DNA from: Sphingobium vermicomposti
GTDB lineage: Bacteria; Pseudomonadota; Alphaproteobacteria; Sphingomonadales; Sphingomonadaceae
Length of the DNA stretch: 64,000 bases
NCBI RefSeq assembly: GCF_011762025.1
Contig: NZ_JAASQR010000001.1
Coordinates: 1-64,000, forward strand
Reading direction: 5' to 3'
Both the position numbers and the translations under genes were made by a program. This document shows, piece by piece, positions 31,984 through 40,213 of this stretch. Positions within the stretch are counted from its first letter, which is position 1. The number at the start of each line of letters is the position of its first letter. Under the pieces are notes generated by a model. It was not told where the DNA came from. It did no database searches and was given only the letters and a program-made list of their open reading frames with translations.

Positions 31984-32175
31984 ATGGAAATGCCGAGAAA
32001 ATCGTTGAGAGGTTCGGCTGAGGAAGTGAATTCTTCCGGTCGTGCCGTCATGACGGTCGGGCTGCCACAGCCTTATGAAGGCGTAGGCAATGCGTTGCGC
32101 GCGACTTTCACCGCGCGCCGCGACAATGTTCCCGATGACATGATGGACCTGCTCAGAAAGCTGGATCGCTCCTAA
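31984..32175 (+). CDS. NepR-like small protein (putative anti-sigma factor)
   Basis: A 63-residue protein starting MEMPRKSLRGSAEEV. Its C-terminal part, GNALRATFTARRDNVPDDMM followed by DLLRKLDRS, matches the NepR pattern of a short amphipathic helix, VPDxxxDLLxxLD, and a helical tail. NepR binds and inhibits the EcfG general stress sigma factor until released by PhyR. The core NepR-PhyR-EcfG genes are usually adjacent, but none is seen here, so this could be a second NepR copy or only a NepR-like fold. It sits between divergent glnE and convergent ypfJ; its last four bases overlap the ypfJ stop region. Confidence 0.55.
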   Translation: MEMPRKSLRGSAEEVNSSGRAVMTVGLPQPYEGVGNALRATFTARRDNVPDDMMDLLRKLDRS

Positions 32176-33095
32176 CCGGGCGAACGTCCACCTTTCCTTC
32201 CCGCCGCGCCCGCCGCAGCGCCCGTCGCAGCGAAAGTGTCGCATTGTGCAGGATCACCGCTCTCCAGCCCCTTGTTCAGCCATTGCATCCGCTCCGTGCT
32301 GCTCCCGTGCGTAAAGCTTTCCGGCACCGGGCGACGTCCCGCGGCCTTTTGCAGCGTATCGTCGCCAATGGCCTGCGCGGCGGTCATGCCTTCTTCCAGA
32401 TCGCCCGCTTCCATCAGGCCGGTGCGCCTCGCCCAGACCCCGGCATAGCAGTCCGCCTGCAATTCCACCTGCACCTGCAACGCATTGCCGTCCGCTTCGC
32501 TCACCGCGCGCTGGCGTTGGTTCACCTCTGCCAACGTGCCCTGCAGGTCCTGCACATGATGCCCGACCTCATGCGCGATGACATAGGCCTGCGCAAAATC
32601 TCCTGGCGCGCCAAAGCGCTGCCGCAATTCGGTGAAGAAATCGGTGTCGAGGTAGACCTTCTGGTCGTTGGGGCAGTAAAATGGCCCCATGGCGCTTTGC
32701 GCCGCGCCACAGCCTGACGCCCCGTTCTGGGAATAGAAAGACAGGACGGTTGGCCGATATTGTTGACCGGCCTCCTTATAGATCTGGTCCCAAACACGCT
32801 CGGTCGATCCCAGCACCCGCAGGGACCAGCGCTGGATGTCGGTCAGTTTCTGCGGGTCGCGGCTGACCGATACATTCTGCTGAACGGGCCCGCCTCCGCC
32901 GCCCAGCAGGCTCAGCGGATTAACGCCCATTACCGCCAATATGATGAGCACAACGACAATGCCGCCACAGCCAAAGCGGCTGCCGATAAAGGGCAGCAAC
33001 ATGCCCAATCCGCCACCAAGCCCGCCGCCAAATCCCCCCGCGCGGCCGTCCTGAACTTCAAAGTTCGAACTTTCCCGCTCATCGTCCAGCCGCAT
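32172..33095 (-). CDS. Neutral zinc metallopeptidase, YpfJ family
   Basis: A 307-residue protein. The N-terminal 30 residues are Gly-rich (GGFGGGLGGGLGMLLPF), followed by one membrane helix (GGIVVVLIILAVMGV). The catalytic domain includes AYVIAHEVGHHVQDLQG, the HExxH zinc site, and QVELQADCYAGVWARR with the downstream Glu. It is anchored in the inner membrane with the catalytic part outside. Substrate unknown for the family. Confidence 0.9.
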   Translation of the reverse strand: MRLDDERESSNFEVQDGRAGGFGGGLGGGLGMLLPFIGSRFGCGGIVVVLIILAVMGVNPLSLLGGGGGPVQQNVSVSRDPQKLTDIQRWSLRVLGSTERVWDQIYKEAGQQYRPTVLSFYSQNGASGCGAAQSAMGPFYCPNDQKVYLDTDFFTELRQRFGAPGDFAQAYVIAHEVGHHVQDLQGTLAEVNQRQRAVSEADGNALQVQVELQADCYAGVWARRTGLMEAGDLEEGMTAAQAIGDDTLQKAAGRRPVPESFTHGSSTERMQWLNKGLESGDPAQCDTFAATGAAAGAAGRKGGRSPG

Positions 33096-33241
33096 GTCGT
33101 CCTCCCTGTTCCTACCCTGACTAGCCGCTTTGGCAGCAGGTTGGAACGGCTTCGATACGGGGTTGGTTGCCTCGCCCCTTTATCAATAATCGCACGGCAT
33201 CAGTTGGAATGCGGCTGAGATTGTTTATATTGCACTGCGAC

Positions 33242-34420
33242 ATGGCCGACATAGACCCCCACATCCGCCGGCGCGGCAGCACGCCGCTCCCCCTGCCTCG
33301 CGAAGTCGCCTTGCTGTTGCAGGGCGGCGGCGCGCTCGGCTCCTTCCAGGCGGGGGTTTATGAGCGGCTGGACCTTCTGGGCATCGACATCAGCTGGGTC
33401 GCGGGCATTTCCATCGGCGCGGTCAATGCGGCGATCATCGCGGGCAACCTCCCGCACCGGCGGATCAGTCGGCTCAAGAAATTCTGGCTGACGGTGTCGG
33501 GCGGGATGCCCAATGTCGTTCTGCCCGAAATCGACCATATTCGCGAAGCTGCCCATCTGATGGCAGCGGGAACGGTCGCGACCTTTGGCGTGCCCGGCAT
33601 GTTCCGCCCCCGCCTCTGGCCTTCGATGCTGATGCCGGAAGGGTCGCCGGGCGCGATCAGCTTTTATGACAGCGCGCCGCTCAAGGACACGCTCAACGCC
33701 TGCGTCGACTGGGACCTTCTGAACGATGGCCCGGTTCGCCTGTCGGTGGGCGCAGTCGATGTGGAAAGCGGCAACTTCGCATATTGGGACACGCGCGGCC
33801 CGAATGGGAAAACCCGCATCGACGCCCGCCACATCATGGCGTCCGGGGCGCTACCGCCCGGCCTGCCTCCCGTGGAAATAGATGGCCGCTGGTATTGGGA
33901 CGGCGGCATCGTATCCAACACGCCGCTGGCGCATGTGCTGGACCATCAGAGCGAGGACATGCTCGTCTTCCAGGTGGACCTCTTCCCCGCCGCAGGGCCC
34001 AAGCCGCAGCAGATGACCGACGTCTATTCGCGGACGAAGGACATCCAATATTCCAGCCGCACGCGCCAGGTGACGGACCAATATCTACGCCTGCGCCGGG
34101 AACATCGCGCCATCGCCGCGCTGCTCGAAAAACTGCCCCCCGACCTTCAGGACGATCCTGACGCGGTTCGCCTGCGTCAATGCCTGGACCGGGGTTCGGT
34201 CAACATCGTCCACCTCATCTACCGCAGCCGCGCATGGGAAAGCGGGGCGCGCGACTTCGAATTTTCCCGCGCGACCATGCTCGACCACTGGAGCCAGGGG
34301 CGCGACGCAGTGCAGGAAGTCATGCACAAGGGCGACCTGATCGCACGCAACATATTGAACGGAAAAAGCGCCACCTTCGACCTCGACGCGCCCGATCATC
34401 TCAAGGAGAAAAATGCATGA
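33242..34420 (+). CDS. Patatin-like phospholipase
   Basis: A 392-residue protein. LLLQGGGALGSFQAGVYE is the oxyanion loop, GISIGAVN carries the nucleophile Ser57, and WYWDGGIVSNTP holds the catalytic Asp of the Ser-Asp dyad. Patatins hydrolyse acyl esters. The gene overlaps the bdhA start (ATGA) and in other alphaproteobacteria such pairs are linked to polyhydroxybutyrate turnover, so an intracellular PHB depolymerase is possible. That role is inferred from context. The Met at 33242 was chosen because upstream codons are unlike the family. Confidence 0.88.
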   Translation: MADIDPHIRRRGSTPLPLPREVALLLQGGGALGSFQAGVYERLDLLGIDISWVAGISIGAVNAAIIAGNLPHRRISRLKKFWLTVSGGMPNVVLPEIDHIREAAHLMAAGTVATFGVPGMFRPRLWPSMLMPEGSPGAISFYDSAPLKDTLNACVDWDLLNDGPVRLSVGAVDVESGNFAYWDTRGPNGKTRIDARHIMASGALPPGLPPVEIDGRWYWDGGIVSNTPLAHVLDHQSEDMLVFQVDLFPAAGPKPQQMTDVYSRTKDIQYSSRTRQVTDQYLRLRREHRAIAALLEKLPPDLQDDPDAVRLRQCLDRGSVNIVHLIYRSRAWESGARDFEFSRATMLDHWSQGRDAVQEVMHKGDLIARNILNGKSATFDLDAPDHLKEKNA

Positions 34421-35208
34421 GCAAGTCCCTCGCCGGAAAGACCGCCCTCATCACGGGCTCCACGTCCGGCATTGGACTTGCCTATGCGAAGCTGCTGGCT
34501 GACCAGGGCGCGAACATCGTCATCAACGGCTTTGGCGACCCCGCCGCCATCGAACGGGAACGGCAGGCGCTGGAGCAGGCAAGCGGGGCCAAGGCGCTCT
34601 ACAGCGGCCATGACCTCACCAAACCCGCCGAGATCGAAGCGATGATGACCGAAGCCGCCAATGCCTTTGGCGGCGTCGACATATTGATCAACAACGCCGG
34701 AATGCAGCATGTCGCCCCCATCGAGGATTTCCCCGTCGAAAAATGGGACCTCATCATCTCGCTCAACCTGACGAGCGCGTTCCATACATCCCGGCTGGCC
34801 GTCCCCTATATGAAGTCGCAAAAATGGGGCCGCATCATCCAGACGGCGAGCGCCCATTCGCTAACGGCATCCCCGTTCAAAAGCGCCTATGTGACCGCCA
34901 AGCATGGCCTGGGCGGGTTGACCAAGACGCTGGCGCTGGAGCTTGCCACCTTCGGCATCACGGCCAATTGCATATCGCCCGGCTATGTCTGGACCCCGTT
35001 GGTCGAAAACCAGATTCCCGATACGATGAAGGCGCGAAACATGACGCGCGAGCAAGTGATGAACGATGTCCTGCTCGCTGGCCAACCGACCAAACAGTTT
35101 GTGACGGTCGATCAGGTTGCGGCCATGGCGCTGTTCCTGTGCAGCGATGCCGCCGCCAACATCACCGGCGCGAACATGACGATCGACGGGGGCTGGACCG
35201 CCCAATAG
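34417..35208 (+). CDS. bdhA: 3-hydroxybutyrate dehydrogenase
   Basis: A 263-residue short-chain dehydrogenase. TGSTSGIGLAYAK is the NAD-binding glycine motif, INNAGMQHVAPIEDFP is characteristic of D-beta-hydroxybutyrate dehydrogenases, and the S-Y-K triad falls in TASAHSLTASPFKSAYVTAKHG. It interconverts 3-hydroxybutyrate and acetoacetate with NAD. It follows the patatin gene with an ATGA overlap, giving a two-gene PHB/ketone-body unit. Confidence 0.92.
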   Translation: MSKSLAGKTALITGSTSGIGLAYAKLLADQGANIVINGFGDPAAIERERQALEQASGAKALYSGHDLTKPAEIEAMMTEAANAFGGVDILINNAGMQHVAPIEDFPVEKWDLIISLNLTSAFHTSRLAVPYMKSQKWGRIIQTASAHSLTASPFKSAYVTAKHGLGGLTKTLALELATFGITANCISPGYVWTPLVENQIPDTMKARNMTREQVMNDVLLAGQPTKQFVTVDQVAAMALFLCSDAAANITGANMTIDGGWTAQ

Positions 35209-35395
35209 GGCCCGCGCTACCGCCATTTTGCGGCGGCGCACCATTCACGTCACGCGACCCTCAGCCGCTCATTTTTATTGTGGCAAATTTATCACGGTTT
35301 GAAGCATTTGTTTTCTGGCGGGAAACCATCCTTCCCGCGCTCGGTTCTCCCTCCCGAAGCTTTCATATTTCGAAGCAGACAAGAGGGAGTTACCC

Positions 35396-35950
35396 ATGAA
35401 GAAGTTTCTTTTCGCAGCCGCAATGATGGCGGCGCTTCCGTCCGTTGCCTATGCCCAGGAAGAAACCGCGCCTGACGGCACTCCTGCATTCGGCGTCGAA
35501 CCCTATGTCGGCATCCTGGGCGGCTGGCACAGTTTCGACCGTGGGTCGGAATTCGGCAGCGTTCCCGGCGAAACCATCATGAGCGGCGCAATCGTCAGCG
35601 GCGTTGCGGGTGTAAACGTGCCGCTCGGCCCCGTCTTCGTCGGTGTCGAAGGCAATGTCGCGAAGGGCTGGGCCGACATCGATTGGGAATATGGCGTGAA
35701 GGGCCGCTTCGGCGCCCGTGCAGGCGATAGCGGCATGATCTTCGCTTCCGCTGGCTATCAGTGGGTCAATGGCAAGCAGGGCTGGCCGAACAAGAAGGAC
35801 TGGATGTACGGCGTCGGCGTGGAAGTCGGCCCCAAGGACATCGGCCTGGGCGGCATCACCGGCAACAGCGGCATTCGTCTGCGCTTCCAGACCGAAACCT
35901 ATGATTTCGACAGCTTCCGCCCGACGGCGGGTGTGATTTTCCACTTCTGA
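35396..35950 (+). CDS. Outer-membrane beta-barrel protein, hypothetical
   Basis: A 184-residue protein with a clear signal peptide (MKKFLFAAAMMAALPSVAYA) and a mature part of alternating strands such as VEPYVGILGGWHSFDRG and GKQGWPNKKDWMYGVG. It ends in Phe (IFHF), as porin-like barrels do. A strong GAGGGAG ribosome site and a well-formed terminator suggest high expression. It is monocistronic. A structural or porin role is likely but the exact family is not recognised. Confidence 0.75.
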   Translation: MKKFLFAAAMMAALPSVAYAQEETAPDGTPAFGVEPYVGILGGWHSFDRGSEFGSVPGETIMSGAIVSGVAGVNVPLGPVFVGVEGNVAKGWADIDWEYGVKGRFGARAGDSGMIFASAGYQWVNGKQGWPNKKDWMYGVGVEVGPKDIGLGGITGNSGIRLRFQTETYDFDSFRPTAGVIFHF

Positions 35951-35972
35951 TCACTCCCATAGCGATCAGAGA

Positions 35973-36006
35973 AAGGCGTCCGTCTCACGACGGGCGCCTT
36001 TTTTTT
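35973..36006 (+). terminator. Strong intrinsic terminator of the outer-membrane gene
   Basis: aaggcgtccgtc and gacgggcgcctt pair over 12 positions (one G-T) around a TCAC loop, followed by an unbroken run of eight T. It lies about 22 bases after the stop. Confidence 0.85.
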
Positions 36007-36102
36007 CGTGACGTCAACGCAGAGCACACTCGGCAAAATTCCCTTAAATTCTCGCGCCGATGACCCTATGCTGCTCCCTTGTAAATCGGAGCTTGTAACA
36101 TC

Positions 36103-37455
36103 ATGCGTCATGCATTGACGGCCTTGGTCGCTGCTTCCAGCCTTTCATCCCCCTCCCTGGCGCAGACGTCGCCCGGAGCAGTCGACGCTTCCGCGCAGCC
36201 CAACGAAATCGCCGCCACCATCGCCAGCGACATGGATGGGCTGATGTCGCTCTATCGCGACCTTCACGCCAATCCCGAACTGTCGGAGCAGGAAAGCGCC
36301 ACCGCCGCCAAACTCGCGCGACGGCTAAAGGCGATGAAGTTCGATGTGACCGAAAAGGTCGGAGGCACCGGCGTCGTCGCCGTCATGAAAAATGGCAGTG
36401 GGCCGGTCCTTCTGGTCCGCGCGGACATGGACGGCCTGCCCGTCACCGAACAGACCGGCCTCCCCTTCGCTTCGAAAGTCAGGACCAAGACCGCCGAAGG
36501 CGTGGAAACCGGCGTCATGCATGCGTGCGGCCATGACACGCACATGACCGCCTTTATCGAAACCGCGCGTCTGCTGTCATCGATGAAGGACCGCTGGAAA
36601 GGCACTCTGGTCATGATCCTCCAGCCTGCGGAGGAAGTTGGCCGGGGCGCGCGGTTGATGCTGGAAGACGGCCTCTACACGCGCTTCCCGCGCCCGACCC
36701 ACGCACTGGCTTTTCACGATGCCGCCAATCTGGAAGCGGGCAAGATCGGTTATACGCCGGGCTATGCGCTCGCCAATGTCGATAGCGTCGACATAGTGGT
36801 GCGCGGCACCGGCGGGCATGGTGCCTATCCGCAGACCGCGCGCGATCCCATCGTGCTGGGCGCGCGGATCGTGTCGTCGCTCCAGACGCTGGTCAGCCGG
36901 GAACAGGACCCGCTGGACCCGGCTGTCGTGACGGTCGGCAGCTTCATGGGCGGGGCCAAGCACAATATCATCCCCGATGAAGCCAAGCTGCTGCTCACCG
37001 TGCGAAGCTATTCGGACGACACCCGCGAACGGCTGATCCGGGGCATAGAACGCATCGCGCGCGGCGAAGCGATCGCGGCTGGCATGCCCGACGACCGGAT
37101 GCCCGTCGTGACCGTCAAGGATGAATTCACCCCCGCCGCCTACAATCCGCCCGCCTTCGCCAATCAGATGGCGGACAGGCTAAAGGCCCATTTCCCCGAC
37201 GGCGCGGTCATGGAGGTGAAATCGTCCATGGGTGGCGAGGATTTCGGCCGCTATTATCGGGCGGACAAGAGCATCAACAGCTTCATTTTCTGGGTCGGCG
37301 GCGTCCCGGCGGACCAGATGGCCAAGGCCGCCGCCGGTCAAGCCACCCTCCCCTCGCTGCACAGCCCTTTCTGGGCACCCCAGGCCGACAAGGTCATCGC
37401 CACCGCAAGTGAGGCGATGACCGTGCTCGCGCTCGACATATTGAAAAGGGACTGA
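36103..37455 (+). CDS. M20 family metallopeptidase/amidohydrolase, exported
   Basis: A 450-residue protein with a signal peptide (MRHALTALVAASSLSSPSLA). M20D features are clear: VRADMDGLPVTEQTG, MHACGHDTHMT (metal-binding Cys and His), QPAEEVGRGARLMLEDG (catalytic Glu) and GTGGHGAYPQTARDP (dimer-domain His). Such enzymes hydrolyse N-acyl or N-aromatic-acyl amino acids. The exported form suggests peptide or amide degradation in the periplasm. No neighbour suggests a specific substrate. Confidence 0.9.
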   Translation: MRHALTALVAASSLSSPSLAQTSPGAVDASAQPNEIAATIASDMDGLMSLYRDLHANPELSEQESATAAKLARRLKAMKFDVTEKVGGTGVVAVMKNGSGPVLLVRADMDGLPVTEQTGLPFASKVRTKTAEGVETGVMHACGHDTHMTAFIETARLLSSMKDRWKGTLVMILQPAEEVGRGARLMLEDGLYTRFPRPTHALAFHDAANLEAGKIGYTPGYALANVDSVDIVVRGTGGHGAYPQTARDPIVLGARIVSSLQTLVSREQDPLDPAVVTVGSFMGGAKHNIIPDEAKLLLTVRSYSDDTRERLIRGIERIARGEAIAAGMPDDRMPVVTVKDEFTPAAYNPPAFANQMADRLKAHFPDGAVMEVKSSMGGEDFGRYYRADKSINSFIFWVGGVPADQMAKAAAGQATLPSLHSPFWAPQADKVIATASEAMTVLALDILKRD

Positions 37456-37491
37456 ACCCAAGGAAACCGCGCAAGCCGCAGTTGCGCAAAG

Positions 37492-38484
37492 CTAAGCGGG
37501 CCGATGCCCCTTGCGCCATTTCGTCAGCAAATGCCGCGCCAGCATCAACGGCGGCATCCGCAGCCAGTGCGATCGCAGATAGAATCCGAAACGCAGCAGC
37601 TTGCGCGTCTCTCGTCCCCAACCATCCCGCGCGAGCAGCCGCCGGAGGACAAGGCGATCCCACATCCCCACTCGCCCCCGACCCGTGCCATAAAGCCCAT
37701 CCGCCAACCGCCGCGCCTGCCGCACCTGCGCAGCGATGCCATGTCGCTCGGCGCGGGCGGCCAGCTTGGCCGGATCAGCGTCGGCCAGCAGGCAATATAT
37801 GTCCCACAGGTTGCGCAGACCCCCCGCTAAATCCCCATCAGCCAACAGATGCGCCACCGCATGACAGACGCGGTCTTCGGCGGACAGCATATATAATCGT
37901 TCGGTAATGGGAACCGCATCCGCCAGCATCGCGTCCGCATCGGGCCTTGGCCGTGCGGTCAGCGGCAATATGGTATGATGAACGTCGATCATCCGATCCC
38001 GCTCGCGATGGATCAGCGGCGGCAATTCATGCATCCACTGTCGGTAATAGGCGTCGTCATAGGGGTCTTCCTTGACCCATTCCCATCCCGCCGCGATCAG
38101 GCGTTGCTCCACATCGTCCATGCCCGCACGCGGCACCAATATGTCGAGGTCGCCGATAAAGCGCCCATCGCCCGCACGCAGCCCAGCCGCGACATAAGCG
38201 GTCCCCTTCATCAGCACGACCGGCCCGTCGAAATCGGCCAGCGCCAACGCCGCTCGATCCGCTTCCCACAACGCCTGCCGCGCCTCCCGCTCCGCATCCC
38301 GCCGCGCATCGGCCAGGATCGGGCGCACAGCGTCCGGCACTGCGCCCTCATCAACACGCACCGCCAACGTACCGATCAGCCGCTCCGCGCGCGCCGCCGC
38401 GATCAGGGCGTTCCACCCTGCGGCATTCAGCGCCGCGACCGACGCGGGATCGCGCAGCGCCCGCACCAGCAAGGCCGCGCTCAT
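37492..38484 (-). CDS. Nucleotidyltransferase family protein of HPr-rel-A cluster
   Basis: A 330-residue protein. VVLMKGTAYVAAGL and RFIGDLDILVPRAG form the G-x-x-D-x-D core of the NTP_transf_5 group. LPPLIHRERDRMIDVHHTI supplies further conserved polar residues. It may transfer a nucleotide group to a peptide or small molecule. The ATG at 38484 overlaps the stop of the kinase gene by 4 bases, so kinase and nucleotidyltransferase are made together. The same gene pair occurs in some lasso-peptide clusters, which hints at peptide modification. Confidence 0.8.
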   Translation of the reverse strand: MSAALLVRALRDPASVAALNAAGWNALIAAARAERLIGTLAVRVDEGAVPDAVRPILADARRDAEREARQALWEADRAALALADFDGPVVLMKGTAYVAAGLRAGDGRFIGDLDILVPRAGMDDVEQRLIAAGWEWVKEDPYDDAYYRQWMHELPPLIHRERDRMIDVHHTILPLTARPRPDADAMLADAVPITERLYMLSAEDRVCHAVAHLLADGDLAGGLRNLWDIYCLLADADPAKLAARAERHGIAAQVRQARRLADGLYGTGRGRVGMWDRLVLRRLLARDGWGRETRKLLRFGFYLRSHWLRMPPLMLARHLLTKWRKGHRPA

Positions 38485-39344
38485 GCCCGCTCCTCCCACA
38501 ATGCTTCGATCATGGCGATGGCGTCGTCGCCCGACGGGAAATCGATGGCATGCGCCGGAACGCGCTGGACCAACCGGCTCAGCGCCAGAAATCCAGCTTC
38601 CCCCAATGCCACATAATTGGTCGACGCCTGGGTCAGCCGCATGAACACTTCCGCCTGTCCAACGTCCCGCCTATCGGCTGCATGGCCAAAGCGCGGGAAG
38701 AGCAGCAGGGCAGGTTGCCCCCCCTCCTCCATCCGATCGATCGCGCCGCCGCGCGGCACCAGATGGCGGATGTCGCCCTTCGCCGTATTGGCCAGCAAAG
38801 GCCCCATCCGGTCGGGCGGCACCTCGGCGGACAGCACGTCGATGGCCCCGTTCTTGAGCGACACCAGCCGGGGAAAGGGAAATATCTGCCCCGTCGCCAG
38901 ATCCAGCAGCGCGAACTCATCGCCCATCAGCCGCCAGCCTCTTTCGCCCAATTGCGCCGCCAGGGTGGATTTGCCCGACCCGGACTCGCCCGTCATCACC
39001 AGCACGCGCCCGTCCTTTTCGACGCTTGACGCATGGATCAGCAGATGCCGCCGCCAGCCGAGCGCCATTTGCAGGTTCATCCCCATTTCCGCCGCCAGCA
39101 GGCCGTGGCGCAGGCTCATCGGCGCGGCTTCGGCCAGGCCATGGTCGCCGGTGATAAAGATCGACGGTCGCAGCCACTGCCGCAGCGGCCCCGCAGGCTC
39201 CAGCCGCACGCTGAAGTCGGCAATGCCGCCCGGCAACATCGGATAGGCGGCATACAGGCTCGCCAGACGGTCGATCGGATCGCGCCAGGCCGACCCGATC
39301 CGAAATGTCGCCGGACCGATCTTCAGGGTGATCTGATGCCTCAC
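38481..39344 (-). CDS. HprK-related kinase A
   Basis: A 287-residue protein. GESGSGKST at residues 119-127 is a P-loop of the HPr kinase type, and GDEFALLDL follows as in HprK-related enzymes. The first 100 residues form the family's own N-terminal domain. It probably phosphorylates a protein or peptide, not HPr itself, because no PTS genes are nearby. The GTG start overlaps the stop of the PqqD-like gene, which links the two in translation. NCBI family names call this the HPr-rel-A system; its role is unproven. Confidence 0.85.
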   Translation of the reverse strand: MRHQITLKIGPATFRIGSAWRDPIDRLASLYAAYPMLPGGIADFSVRLEPAGPLRQWLRPSIFITGDHGLAEAAPMSLRHGLLAAEMGMNLQMALGWRRHLLIHASSVEKDGRVLVMTGESGSGKSTLAAQLGERGWRLMGDEFALLDLATGQIFPFPRLVSLKNGAIDVLSAEVPPDRMGPLLANTAKGDIRHLVPRGGAIDRMEEGGQPALLLFPRFGHAADRRDVGQAEVFMRLTQASTNYVALGEAGFLALSRLVQRVPAHAIDFPSGDDAIAMIEALWEERA

Positions 39345-39628
39345 AGGCGGCGCGCCAGCCCCAGCGCCGTCAATTCGGCCAGATGCGCATCGATCACGGC
39401 GATCACGCTATCCGCGTCGCCCAGATCATAATGATCGGCCAGCCGGTCATGAACCTGCGCCGCGGTGCGTGGAACCGCTTCGTCCAAAGCGTCCAATATC
39501 TCCGGCACCGGGCTGATCACCATATGCGTCTGGCCGGACGTGCGGTGATATAGCAGGGTGAAGTCATCCAGCGCGCAGGCCGCAATCGCGTCACGTTCTT
39601 CCCGGCAATAGCGGCATTTGGCGGTCAC
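39341..39628 (-). CDS. HPr-rel-A system PqqD-like peptide chaperone
   Basis: A 95-residue protein with a GTG start. After a Cys-rich beginning (MTAKCRYCREERDAIAACAL) it reads like a PqqD-type winged-helix domain (LLYHRTSGQTHMVISPVPEI, LADHYDLGDADSVIAVIDAH). PqqD proteins bind leader peptides and hand them to modifying enzymes. The kinase and nucleotidyltransferase follow immediately, and a candidate substrate gene lies 61 bases upstream. The system is not otherwise characterised, so function is inferred. Confidence 0.8.
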   Translation of the reverse strand: MTAKCRYCREERDAIAACALDDFTLLYHRTSGQTHMVISPVPEILDALDEAVPRTAAQVHDRLADHYDLGDADSVIAVIDAHLAELTALGLARRL

Positions 39629-39689
39629 GACCCTGCTTTCGATCCGTGGTGTTTCGCCACCGCTTTACAGCAGAGGCGTAAGCAGGTGC

Positions 39690-40115
39690 CTAACGCGGCA
39701 TTTGCAACGAAGCAAAGCAGGTAAATCCGCTCGTCCCGGACTGGAGACGCCGGATATAGTTCATATAGGCCTGATTCTGTTGGTAACTGGTGCCGGGCAG
39801 CGGTCGTCCACGCATCGCCTGCTTCACCTGCTCACCGGTAAATCCGCGCCCCGTCCCCGGAAAAGCGCCCGGCGTTCCGGCAGGCACGACTTGCCCGTTG
39901 GGGGCGATATAATTGGCCGCCCGCGCCTGATCTGGAACGTTGATGGTGCAATTAAGGACCGAAGCCGCCGTGTTGGCCAGCGCCGGGCGAATGGAAACGA
40001 TAGCCGACGCAGCCACCGCCCCGCCCATCAGCAACTGGCGGCGCGACGATACGCCCTGGTCGAAACCTTCCTCCTGGGAAGTCTCATTGGAATGTTCCGG
40101 CCCTTGCTCGCTCAT
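39690..40115 (-). CDS. Twin-arginine small protein, candidate HPr-rel-A substrate
   Basis: A 141-residue protein starting MSEQGPEHSNETSQEEGFDQ, an acidic leader, then SSRRQLLMGGAVAASAIVS, a twin-arginine-like signal with a hydrophobic segment and ALA cleavage site. The mature part has Cys residues in VLNCTINVP and GFTCFASLQMP, and a Gly-rich centre. It lies directly upstream of the PqqD-like gene on the same strand. The ATG at 40115 was preferred to the longer frame (40229) because the extension looks unrelated. It could be the exported substrate of the downstream kinase system; that is a hypothesis. Confidence 0.6.
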   Translation of the reverse strand: MSEQGPEHSNETSQEEGFDQGVSSRRQLLMGGAVAASAIVSIRPALANTAASVLNCTINVPDQARAANYIAPNGQVVPAGTPGAFPGTGRGFTGEQVKQAMRGRPLPGTSYQQNQAYMNYIRRLQSGTSGFTCFASLQMPR

Positions 40116-40213
40116 ATCTTCCTGATCCGCTATCGCCCTTGCCAAACCGTAAAGATTGCACGCTATTACCCCAGCCATCGCAGCAAGTGCGACGAGAATC
40201 CAGCGTAGTAACC

